From assembly GCA_027489475.1 (NCBI GenBank), contig JAIXZQ010000270.1:1-6548 (forward strand): DNA of 6,548 nucleotides. Reading direction: 5' to 3'. The DNA comes from Methylophilus sp. (GTDB lineage: Bacteria; Pseudomonadota; Gammaproteobacteria; Burkholderiales; Methylophilaceae). The notes beneath the pieces were generated by a model, which ran no database searches, was not told the origin of the DNA, and saw only the letters and a program-made list of their open reading frames with translations. Positions within the stretch are counted from its first letter, which is position 1. Each line of letters opens with the position of its first letter. A program made the translations under genes and the position numbers. Below, in pieces: positions 1 to 5,508 of the stretch.

Positions 1-343
1 GTTGTTCGGCAAATTGTTGGGTCAAGCGATGCGCGTGTGATTGAAATTCAGCGGCTGGAGCGCCGGGCGTTTTATAGGCCAACTCAAGACGAATCTGTTG
101 CTCTAGCTCGCGTAAAGCATGGTCTAGGGTGGTGCCGACATAAAAATTAATCGTCTGCGTTTGAATATCAGAATCGCCTAAGCGGTTAGGAAACAGCGCT
201 GCGGCCAGCCACTCTACACACTGCGCCAGTGCCTTACGCGCAGGCAACTTGGGCGGCTGGGTGAGTCGCTGGCGTTGTTGTAGCGCTTGTTCACGGATAT
301 TGGCCAACGCCTGCACAATGGGTGCAATGGCAATCTGTTCCAT
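1..343 (-). CDS. cysE: Serine O-acetyltransferase, EpsC-like type (N-terminal part, runs off the window)
   Basis: This gene would transfer an acetyl group from acetyl-CoA to serine, giving the O-acetylserine that CysK uses to make cysteine in the cytoplasm. Only 114 codons are visible, starting MEQIAIAPIV. They match the helical N-terminal domain typical of longer, EpsC-like serine acetyltransferases: a LPARKALAQ..WLAAALFPNRLG segment at about residues 33-56, then a YVGTTLDHALREL-EQQIRLEL segment at about 68-88. The left-handed beta-helix catalytic domain and the C-terminal isoleucine tail that docks into CysK lie beyond the edge and cannot be checked. The ATG is preceded at 5 nt by a perfect AAGGAG (complement 349-354), which fixes the start. 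It is divergent from cysK, as expected for partners in one pathway. A strong terminator sits only 39 nt upstream of the start codon. The family assignment rests on recalled motifs in the helical domain, not on the active site. Confidence 0.85.
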   Translation of the reverse strand, partial: MEQIAIAPIVQALANIREQALQQRQRLTQPPKLPARKALAQCVEWLAAALFPNRLGDSDIQTQTINFYVGTTLDHALRELEQQIRLELAYKTPGAPAAEFQSHAHRLTQQFAEQ

Positions 344-381
344 GTGGGCTCCTTAAGGGTGGCTGGGCGCTGGCACAGACG

Positions 382-418
382 AAAAAAAAGCCAGTCGTCC
401 CTGAGGGGCGACTGGCTT
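382..418 (-). terminator. Intrinsic terminator in the cysE 5' leader (possible attenuator)
   Basis: Read on the minus strand, AAGCCAGTCG pairs perfectly with CGACTGGCTT (10 bp). A C-A mismatch follows, then three CCC/GGG pairs closing on a TCA loop. The hairpin is followed directly by eight T residues (complement 382-389), the standard form of a rho-independent terminator. Read on the plus strand there is no T tract after the hairpin, so the direction is clear. No gene lies upstream on this strand before the divergent cysK start. The 38 nt between the T tract and the cysE start codon are GC-rich and promoterless. The terminator is therefore inside the cysE leader, or ends a separate short RNA. 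Confidence 0.85.
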
Positions 419-449
419 CCAGTGTTCTGGTCAGCGTGTATCTTTTTAA

Positions 450-455
450 ACTATA
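450..455 (-). promoter_or_regulatory. Candidate -10 element for cysE
   Basis: TATAGT on the minus strand matches the sigma-70 -10 consensus at five of six positions. It would start transcription near 443, giving a leader of about 100 nt that contains the terminator hairpin. At the expected -35 position (complement 473-478) the sequence is TACCTT, a very poor match, so the promoter would need an activator. The interrupted palindrome at 467-490 covers this spot. The assignment comes from sequence pattern only. Confidence 0.35.
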
Positions 456-466
456 AAATAATCTGC

Positions 467-490
467 CTAGAAAAGGTAGCCAATTTCTAG
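467..490. repeat. Interrupted palindrome CTAGAAA-N10-TTTCTAG, possible operator
   Basis: The two 7-nt arms are perfect inverted copies separated by 10 nt, so their centres lie 17 bp apart, not a whole number of helical turns. The centre (about 478) falls roughly 35 bp upstream of the predicted cysE start site, where an activator or repressor would bind. The regulator is unknown. Confidence 0.4.
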
Positions 491-572
491 AATGTTTAAT
501 TATTTGCTTATGAATAAAGCTTCTTTGATGTTCTGTACGAATATATTTACTAAAAATCTATTTGCATACTTT

Positions 573-578
573 TATAAT
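573..578 (+). promoter_or_regulatory. Candidate -10 element for cysK
   Basis: This is a perfect TATAAT. The DNA 16-18 nt upstream has no recognisable -35 hexamer (TTTACT at 546-551 is 21 nt away, which is too far). The pattern suits an activator-dependent sigma-70 promoter starting near 585 and giving an 84-nt leader. In such AT-rich DNA a chance match is possible. Confidence 0.4.
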
Positions 579-668
579 CAAGCGCTATATCTTTGTGACT
601 AAATGTTATTTCTGTCGAATTTTTATTTTTTGTAAAGTTTTAATTTTTGGTTGGCTTAAGGAGTCCGT

Positions 669-1646
669 ATGGCACGCTGGTTTTCTGACAACGCTCAAAG
701 CATAGGTAACACCCCACTGGTCAAGCTAAACCGCATCACTGCGCCAGGGCAGGCCACGATTTTGGCCAAGATTGAGGGGCGCAATCCCGCCTATTCGGTG
801 AAATGTCGTATTGGTGCCGCCATGATTTGGGATGCGGAACAGCGCGGTCTGCTAGGGCCCGGCAAAGAGATTGTAGAGCCCACCAGTGGCAATACCGGCA
901 TTGCTTTGGCGTTTGTGGCTGCCGCCAAAGGCTACCCCATTACCTTAACCATGCCAGAAACCATGAGTTTGGAGCGGCGCAAACTGTTGTTGGCCTACGG
1001 GGCCAAGCTGGTGCTGACGGAAGGCGCACAGGGCATGAAAGGCGCTGTGGCCAAGGCAGAAGCCATTGCCGCCAGCGATCCTGATCGCTATGTGTTGTTG
1101 CAACAGTTTAAAAATCCAGCCAATCCAGCCATTCATGCGCAGACCACTGGCCCAGAAATTTGGCAGGATACCGATGGACAAGTTGATATTCTGGTGTCTG
1201 GCGTTGGCACGGGTGGCACCATTACAGGGGTCTCCCGTTATTTTAAACACACGCAAGGCAAAGCTTTGCACTCGGTGGCCGTTGAGCCAGCCGCCAGCCC
1301 AGTGCTCAGCCAGTTTCGTGCGGGTCAGCCCTTGGCCCCCGCGCCGCATAAAATTCAAGGCATAGGCGCAGGCTTTGTGCCAGACACGCTAGACTTAAGC
1401 GTGGTGGACGATATTGCCCAAGTCAGCAACGAAGATGCTGTGCATTACGCACGTCGTTTGGCGCTAGAGGAGGGAATATTGGCAGGTATTTCATGTGGGG
1501 CGGCTGTTGCAGTCGCTGCACGTTATGCGGCCATGCCCGAACATGCCGGAAAAACCATCGTTGTCATACTGCCAGATTCAGGCGAACGTTATTTGAGTTC
1601 GGTGCTGTTTGAAGGCGTGTTTGATGCCCAAGGCTTGCGTGTGTAA
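669..1646 (+). CDS. cysK: Cysteine synthase A (O-acetylserine sulfhydrylase)
   Basis: This cytoplasmic PLP enzyme replaces the acetate of O-acetylserine with sulfide to give cysteine. The 325-residue product has the usual CysK length (E. coli CysK is 323) and can be aligned with it almost end to end from memory. PLP-binding Lys45 lies in NPAYSVKCR, the substrate loop is TSGNTG at 72-77, and the phosphate-binding loop is GTGGT at 180-184. The C-terminal part has GISCGAA, where E. coli has GISSGAA, and [10 protein letters not shown]. The long [15 protein letters not shown] stretch and the near-complete match separate it from CysM, the shorter B isozyme. AAGGAG at 658-663, 5 nt before the ATG, supports the start. 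It is transcribed away from the serine acetyltransferase gene, its physical and metabolic partner. A 140-nt AT-rich gap separates it from the transporter genes, and I see no convincing terminator there, so read-through is possible. Confidence 0.96.
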   Translation: MARWFSDNAQSIGNTPLVKLNRITAPGQATILAKIEGRNPAYSVKCRIGAAMIWDAEQRGLLGPGKEIVEPTSGNTGIALAFVAAAKGYPITLTMPETMSLERRKLLLAYGAKLVLTEGAQGMKGAVAKAEAIAASDPDRYVLLQQFKNPANPAIHAQTTGPEIWQDTDGQVDILVSGVGTGGTITGVSRYFKHTQGKALHSVAVEPAASPVLSQFRAGQPLAPAPHKIQGIGAGFVPDTLDLSVVDDIAQVSNEDAVHYARRLALEEGILAGISCGAAVAVAARYAAMPEHAGKTIVVILPDSGERYLSSVLFEGVFDAQGLRV

Positions 1647-1749
1647 CCGCATCTTGCATGAAGTCAGATGTAGGTATCTGTGGATTTTATATTTGTAAAT
1701 CGTATAAACATATTATTTTTTATTCTTTTTAAAACTATTAAAACATCGA

Positions 1750-1755
1750 TATAGT
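1750..1755 (+). promoter_or_regulatory. Candidate -10 element for the sulfate-binding-protein gene
   Basis: TATAGT lies 31 nt before the likely start codon, within the 140-nt AT-rich gap after cysK. It is the same hexamer as the candidate cysE -10. No good -35 hexamer lies upstream (TTTTAA at 1727-1732). The start site would be near 1762, just ahead of the GGAGA ribosome binding site at 1776-1780. Support is weak but consistent with an activator-controlled promoter. Confidence 0.3.
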
Positions 1756-1786
1756 GCTGCTATCTTGTTTTTGTTGGAGAAGCAGC

Positions 1787-2782
1787 ATGCACCCCGTTTT
1801 CAAACATTGGTTATCTGTATGGCTGGTGAGTCAGGCGGTGTTTAATCCGCTGGCGGCCCAAGCCGCCGAGTTGCTCAATGTGTCTTATGACGTCACCCGG
1901 GAGTTTTATAAAGAATTTAATCCGTCCTTTATTCAATACTGGAAAGCGCAAACTGGTGAAACGCTGACGATTAACCAATCGCATGGCGGCTCTAGTAAAC
2001 AAGCGCGTGCGGTAGTTGATGGTTTAGAGGCTGATGTTATCACCATGAACCGTGCGGCCGACATTGATATGTTGGCTGACAAAGCCAAGTTGATTCCGGC
2101 CAATTGGCAATCTCGCTTGCCCAACCAAAGTGTCTACAGTGCCTCACCCACGGTGTTTTTGGTGCGTAAAGGCAATCCGCGCAACATCAATGACTGGGAT
2201 GACCTGATTAAGCCCGGTGTTGCTGTCATTATTCCTAACCCCAAAACCTCAGGCAATGGCAAATACAGCTATTTGGGCGCCTGGGGCAGCGTACTACAAA
2301 AGGGGGGCGATGCCGCCAAGGCCAAACAGTTTGTCAGTGAGCTGTTTAAGCACGTACCGGTGCTAGATGCCGGCGGGCGCGGTGCAACCACCACGTTTGC
2401 TCAGCGTGGTTTAGGGGATGTGCTGTTGACCTTTGAGAATGAAGTTGCGCTGATTCAACAAGAATTTGGTGCTGACCAGTTTGAGGTGGTGATTCCGCCT
2501 TTAACCATCTTGGCCGAGAACCCGATTGCCTTGGTCGACAAAGTAGTGGATAAAAAAGGCACCCGCAAGCAGGCGCAGGCGTATTTAGAGTTTCACTTTT
2601 CACCACAAGGGCAGGCCATCGCCGCCAAGCATGCATTGCGACCACAATTGATTCAAGCGCCGCCATCGGCCTTCAAAAAAATCAATGCATTTACCGTCAA
2701 ACAGGTGTTTGGCAACTGGCATGAGGTGGAGAACGTCCACTTTGTGGAAGGCGGCGTGTTTGATCAAATTATTATCAAGTAA
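1787..2782 (+). CDS. cysP: Periplasmic sulfate/thiosulfate-binding protein (Sbp/CysP family)
   Basis: This protein binds sulfate or thiosulfate in the periplasm and delivers it to the CysTWA transporter. I place the start at the ATG at 1787 because GGAGA lies 6 nt upstream and the product then begins with a normal signal peptide. A GTG 33 nt earlier would add a poor N-terminus. The product has 331 residues. A hydrophobic signal runs to about residue 26, with likely cleavage at AAQA/AELL, and the mature start LLNVSYDVTREFY is typical of the family. Ligand-binding and signature stretches follow: TGETLTINQSHGGSSKQ (56-72), PNPKTSGNGKY (150-160) and GGRGATTTFAQRGLGDVL (196-213). Several segments (KLIPANWQSRLPN, PKTSGN, GGRGATTTF, FEVVIP) look more like E. 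coli CysP than Sbp, but the C-terminal part (SPQGQAIAAK..RP) looks like Sbp. The preference for sulfate or thiosulfate is therefore open. It lies 10 nt upstream of the EAL gene. Confidence 0.93.
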   Translation: MHPVFKHWLSVWLVSQAVFNPLAAQAAELLNVSYDVTREFYKEFNPSFIQYWKAQTGETLTINQSHGGSSKQARAVVDGLEADVITMNRAADIDMLADKAKLIPANWQSRLPNQSVYSASPTVFLVRKGNPRNINDWDDLIKPGVAVIIPNPKTSGNGKYSYLGAWGSVLQKGGDAAKAKQFVSELFKHVPVLDAGGRGATTTFAQRGLGDVLLTFENEVALIQQEFGADQFEVVIPPLTILAENPIALVDKVVDKKGTRKQAQAYLEFHFSPQGQAIAAKHALRPQLIQAPPSAFKKINAFTVKQVFGNWHEVENVHFVEGGVFDQIIIK

Positions 2783-2792
2783 GGAGGCCCGC

Positions 2793-3662
2793 ATGAGTGC
2801 ATCCACACAGCCACAGGTGCCGGAACATTTGAAACAGTTGCGCGCAGAGCTCAAGCAAGCGCTGTCGCTCGACCTAGAAGAACTGGGTTTAATCGAAGCC
2901 GCTTCAGGCGAATATGAAAGCACCTTCATAGGTGTGCATTTAAAAACCGCCTTTCAACCGATTTATGATGTCAAACAGGGCGATATTTTGGGCTATGAGG
3001 CACTGATTCGCCCGTCATTATTTGGCACCTTGGGCAGCACGCCTGAGTTTGCTTTTACCTATGCCGAGCAGTCGGGCAAGCTGGTACAGTTTGATCGCGT
3101 CTGCCGCTCACAGCATGTGCTCAATTACCGCGCTATCCATCATGAAAACGGCCTGTTGTTTTTGAATGTCCACCCCAAGTTGCTGGCCGAAGTGAGCGCA
3201 CATGGCAAAGTGTTTGAGCAGATTTTGCACAAATATTCGGTGCCTACCGAACGCGTGGTGCTAGAAATCAACGAATCATTGATTGATCAGGACAAGCAGT
3301 TGGTGTCTGCCATAGACAACTATCGCGCGCTGGGCTATCGCATTGCCTATGACCATGTCGGCGGTCATCAAAGTAAGCTTTATCGACTTTGGCACAGTCC
3401 GCCCGATTACCTGAAATTTGATGTGAGCGTGATTCATCAAGCGGCACAACAGCCTGCATTGGCTGAGGCACTCAAAGGCTTGGTGGCGACCGCGCAGGGG
3501 CTGGGCAGCGTGCCGATTATTCTGGGGATAGAAACGCAGCAACAATTGGATATTGCTATTGCTTCAGGTGCGCAGGTGTTGCAAGGTAATCTGCTGGCTG
3601 CGCCGGTAGTGGCCAAGGTGATTAATGCACAGCTACAGCAACGCAACACACGCGTTGCTTAA
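2793..3662 (+). CDS. Stand-alone EAL-domain protein, probably catalytically impaired
   Basis: EAL domains hydrolyse cyclic di-GMP, or when degenerate act as c-di-GMP sensors or protein-binding modules. The 289-residue product starts at the ATG with a strong AAGGAGG (2781-2787) 5 nt before it. It has no signal peptide, membrane segment, GGDEF or PAS domain. About 48 polar, helix-prone residues precede one EAL domain (about 50-275). Conserved are AFQPIYD, Glu69 in YEAL, Asn125 in LFLNVHP, Glu158 in VLEINES, Lys208/Asp210 in LKFD, Glu247 and Gln264-Gly265. Changed are the metal-binding DDFG motif, now DHVG (second Asp to His188), the following loop-6 segment GGHQSKL in place of the usual GTGYSSL, and the first Glu of the usual AEGVET, now ILGIET (Leu244). 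Loss of the second Asp and the altered loop 6 usually abolish phosphodiesterase activity. The gene is 10 nt downstream of the sulfate-binding protein and upstream of cysT, in the same direction, so a role in sulfur uptake or its regulation is inferred. I recognise the domain, not a named gene. Confidence 0.88.
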   Translation: MSASTQPQVPEHLKQLRAELKQALSLDLEELGLIEAASGEYESTFIGVHLKTAFQPIYDVKQGDILGYEALIRPSLFGTLGSTPEFAFTYAEQSGKLVQFDRVCRSQHVLNYRAIHHENGLLFLNVHPKLLAEVSAHGKVFEQILHKYSVPTERVVLEINESLIDQDKQLVSAIDNYRALGYRIAYDHVGGHQSKLYRLWHSPPDYLKFDVSVIHQAAQQPALAEALKGLVATAQGLGSVPIILGIETQQQLDIAIASGAQVLQGNLLAAPVVAKVINAQLQQRNTRVA

Positions 3663-3678
3663 GATACCGCCATACTAA

Positions 3679-3695
3679 TATAACATCCTGTTATA
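3679..3695. repeat. Inverted repeat TATAACA-TCC-TGTTATA
   Basis: The two 7-nt arms are perfect inverted copies around a 3-nt centre, 16 nt after the EAL stop codon. The stem is AT-rich and no T tract follows, so it is a poor terminator. A protein-binding site is more likely. Its centre is about 34 bp from that of the second palindrome in the same gap. Confidence 0.4.
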
Positions 3696-3713
3696 AATTA
3701 ATGCTTAACTATT

Positions 3714-3729
3714 CTTTAAACGTTTAAAG
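3714..3729. repeat. Perfect 16-bp palindrome CTTTAAACGTTTAAAG, possible operator
   Basis: This is an uninterrupted perfect palindrome in the gap before cysT. It overlaps the -35 position of a candidate promoter whose -10 is TAAAAT at 3739-3744, which is the usual place for a dimeric regulator to act. The regulator cannot be named from the sequence. Confidence 0.4.
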
Positions 3730-3744
3730 GCTTGTCGATAAAAT
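3715..3744 (+). promoter_or_regulatory. Candidate internal promoter for cysTWA
   Basis: TTTAAA at 3715-3720 (four of six matches to TTGACA) and TAAAAT at 3739-3744 (five of six matches to TATAAT) are 18 nt apart. Transcription would begin near 3752, about 20 nt before the cysT start codon. The 109-nt gap contrasts with the 10-nt or shorter gaps elsewhere in the operon, which supports an extra promoter here. Whether it adds to read-through from the upstream genes is unknown. Confidence 0.35.
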
Positions 3745-3771
3745 GGCCAAATCGCTTAATGATTAACTTGT

Positions 3772-4608
3772 ATGGCTTATAAACCTAAAAAACCGCTGTT
3801 ACCCGGCTTTGGCTTGTCGCTGGGCTATACCCTGGTGTATCTCTGCCTCATCGTGTTGATTCCATTGGCTGCGGTGTTCTTGCGTACCATGGAGTTGGAT
3901 TGGCAAACCTTTTGGCATGTGGTGACTACACCACGTGTGGTTGCCACCTATAAACTGACCTTTGGCGCCTCATTGATTGCTGCGCTGATCAATATGGTGT
4001 TTGGTCTGCTGACGGCTTGGGTGTTGGTACGCTATCCGTTTCCGGGTAAAAAAATCTTGGACGCCTTGGTCGACTTGCCGTTTGCCCTTCCCACTGCGGT
4101 GGCGGGGATCTCGTTAACGGCCATCTATGCGCCCAACGGTTGGATAGGCCACTGGCTGGAGCCGCATGGCATTAAAGTGGCTTTTACCCCTTTGGGCGTG
4201 GTGGTGGCCCTGACATTTATTGGCTTGCCATTTGTGGTACGTACGGTGCAACCCGTATTAGAAGACTTTAGTGCCGAAGCTGAAGAAGCGGCTGCCAGCT
4301 TGGGTGCCAACCGTTGGCAAACCTTTTACAAAATCATTTTGCCAGCCATCTGGCCTGCTTTGTTGACCGGCTTTTCGTTGGCGTTTGCGCGCGCTGTGGG
4401 GGAGTATGGCTCGGTGATTTTTATCGCCGGTAATATGCCGATGATTTCTGAAATCACGCCGCTGATGATAATTACCAAACTGGAACAATATGATTATGCG
4501 GGCGCAACTGCGATTGCGGTTGTGATGCTGGTGATTTCATTCTTGTTGTTATTGCTGATTAACTTTTTACAGTGGTGGAGCAGTCATCGCCACGGTGGTC
4601 AGCGCTAG
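3772..4608 (+). CDS. cysT: Sulfate/thiosulfate ABC transporter permease CysT (CysU)
   Basis: This is one of two inner-membrane subunits of the sulfate/thiosulfate importer, pairing with CysW to form the channel. The 278-residue product matches E. coli CysT (277) along its length, beginning [13 protein letters not shown] against RRVLPGFTLSLG. Hydrophobic segments lie near residues 17-37, 63-86, 101-120, 138-156, 192-206 and 244-266. [12 protein letters not shown] (101-112) and [12 protein letters not shown] (153-164) are family hallmarks. The cytoplasmic EAA loop that contacts the ATPase is [21 protein letters not shown], residues 171-191, with the invariant Gly at 178. [12 protein letters not shown] follows at 210-221. 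The start is fixed by an in-frame stop at 3760-3762, but no clear Shine-Dalgarno sequence precedes it. cysW begins 8 nt after the stop. Confidence 0.95.
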   Translation: MAYKPKKPLLPGFGLSLGYTLVYLCLIVLIPLAAVFLRTMELDWQTFWHVVTTPRVVATYKLTFGASLIAALINMVFGLLTAWVLVRYPFPGKKILDALVDLPFALPTAVAGISLTAIYAPNGWIGHWLEPHGIKVAFTPLGVVVALTFIGLPFVVRTVQPVLEDFSAEAEEAAASLGANRWQTFYKIILPAIWPALLTGFSLAFARAVGEYGSVIFIAGNMPMISEITPLMIITKLEQYDYAGATAIAVVMLVISFLLLLLINFLQWWSSHRHGGQR

Positions 4609-4616
4609 GAGCACAC

Positions 4617-5507
4617 ATGCAAGGCACACAATTTCAACAATATCACGGCAAGGTGGCTTCCAAGCGTGCCACTTCAGAGCCAACCTGGGTACGCTGGGGC
4701 TTAATCGGCATCACCGTCGCTTTCTTAGGCTTATTTTTGCTGGTGCCGCTGGCCGCGGTGTTTACCGAGGCGTTACGCAAAGGATGGTCGGTGTATTTGG
4801 CCGCAATTACTGAGGCTGATGCGCTCTCGGCCATGAAGCTGACGCTGATTGCCTCTTTGGTCGCCGTGCCCTTAAATCTGGTATTTGGTGTAGCGGCCGC
4901 TTGGGCCATCACCAAATTTGAGTTTCGTGGCAAAAACTTTTTAATCACTTTGATTGACTTGCCCTTTGCTGTTTCACCCGTGATTGCCGGCCTAATTTTT
5001 GTGCTGATTTTCGGGTTGCAAGGCTGGTTTGGCGAGTGGCTGATTGATCATGATTTAAAAGTCGTGTTTGCTGTGCCCGGTATCGTGCTGGCGACCATTT
5101 TCGTCACCTTTCCTTTTGTGGCGCGGGAGTTGATTCCCTTGATGCAGGCACAAGGTAAAGAAGAAGAAGAGGCTGCGCTGGTGTTGGGGGCGTCGGGCTG
5201 GAAGATGCTTTGGCATGTCACCTTGCCCAATGTCAAATGGGGGCTGATCTATGGTGTCATCTTAACCAATGCCCGCGCCATGGGTGAGTTTGGTGCGGTG
5301 TCTGTGGTGTCGGGCCATATCCGCGGCTTAACCAATACCATGCCCTTGCATGTGGAGATTTTGTACAACGAATATAACTATGCGGCGGCATTTGCTGTGG
5401 CCTCGTTGCTGACATTGTTGGCGTTGGTGACTTTGGTATTAAAAACCTATGTAGAGTGGCAAGCATCACGCGATGCGGCCAGTATTGAAAAGGAAGTGAC
5501 GGCATAA
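4617..5507 (+). CDS. cysW: Sulfate/thiosulfate ABC transporter permease CysW
   Basis: This is the second permease subunit of the sulfate/thiosulfate importer. I choose the ATG at 4617, giving 296 residues (E. coli CysW is 291), because AGGAG at 4607-4611 overlaps the cysT stop and sits 5 nt upstream. An earlier GTG at 4572 inside cysT would add residues the family lacks. The sequence has a polar N-terminus of about 25 residues, then hydrophobic segments near 29-50, 74-98, 108-132, 150-168, 206-218 and 255-276. [13 protein letters not shown] (114-126), [14 protein letters not shown] (161-174), the EAA loop [16 protein letters not shown] (184-204, Gly191) and [15 protein letters not shown] (223-237) are characteristic of CysW rather than CysT. 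It ends 1 nt before the cysA start codon, suggesting coupled translation. Confidence 0.95.
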   Translation: MQGTQFQQYHGKVASKRATSEPTWVRWGLIGITVAFLGLFLLVPLAAVFTEALRKGWSVYLAAITEADALSAMKLTLIASLVAVPLNLVFGVAAAWAITKFEFRGKNFLITLIDLPFAVSPVIAGLIFVLIFGLQGWFGEWLIDHDLKVVFAVPGIVLATIFVTFPFVARELIPLMQAQGKEEEEAALVLGASGWKMLWHVTLPNVKWGLIYGVILTNARAMGEFGAVSVVSGHIRGLTNTMPLHVEILYNEYNYAAAFAVASLLTLLALVTLVLKTYVEWQASRDAASIEKEVTA

Positions 5508-5508
5508 C

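Larger units (their letters stand above)
344..668. other. Divergent intergenic control region between cysE and cysK
   Basis: This 325-nt gap has no credible gene. The first 90 nt next to cysE are GC-balanced and carry the leader terminator. From about 440 to 655 the DNA is strongly AT-rich, as in many activator-controlled promoters. It holds a -10-like hexamer for each direction, an interrupted palindrome at 467-490, and a looser TTATT-N8-AATAA repeat at 500-517. Both flanking genes share CTTAAGGAG around their ribosome binding sites. A LysR-type regulator of the CysB kind would be the usual controller of such genes, but I cannot point to a definite binding site. Confidence 0.7.

Noticed and set aside
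344..443. A cysteine- or serine-rich leader peptide before the cysE terminator
   Set aside because: No ATG, GTG or TTG start with a ribosome binding site lies between the predicted transcript start and the hairpin. A CTG-initiated frame would be speculative.
287..490. A 67-codon plus-strand open frame overlapping the cysE start and the terminator
   Set aside because: It runs antisense to the acetyltransferase N-terminus, through the terminator hairpin and into AT-rich non-coding DNA. It has no ribosome binding site and no recognisable protein features.
945..1358. A 137-codon minus-strand frame inside cysK and similar antisense frames in other genes
   Set aside because: These mirror the codon bias of the sense genes. 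They show no ribosome binding sites, domains or plausible composition.
669..1646. CysM (sulfhydrylase B) instead of CysK
   Set aside because: The length of 325 residues and close agreement with CysK over the full sequence, including SVKCRIGA and [13 protein letters not shown], favour CysK.
1665..1680. CAGAT-GTAGGT-ATCTG hairpin after cysK as a terminator
   Set aside because: It has only five pairs, mostly weak, with no direct T tract. It is not convincing as a transcription stop.
1754..1786. GTG start extending the binding protein by 11 residues
   Set aside because: It has no ribosome binding site, it overlaps the candidate -10 element, and the extension would spoil an otherwise normal signal peptide. 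The ATG at 1787 has GGAGA 6 nt upstream.
2685..2792. Upstream start for the EAL protein inside the binding-protein gene
   Set aside because: The ATG at 2793 has a near-perfect AAGGAGG at 5 nt. The upstream extension is out-of-frame reading of the binding-protein gene.
4572..4616. GTG start for CysW overlapping the end of cysT
   Set aside because: The ATG at 4617 has AGGAG at the right spacing and gives the usual CysW length.
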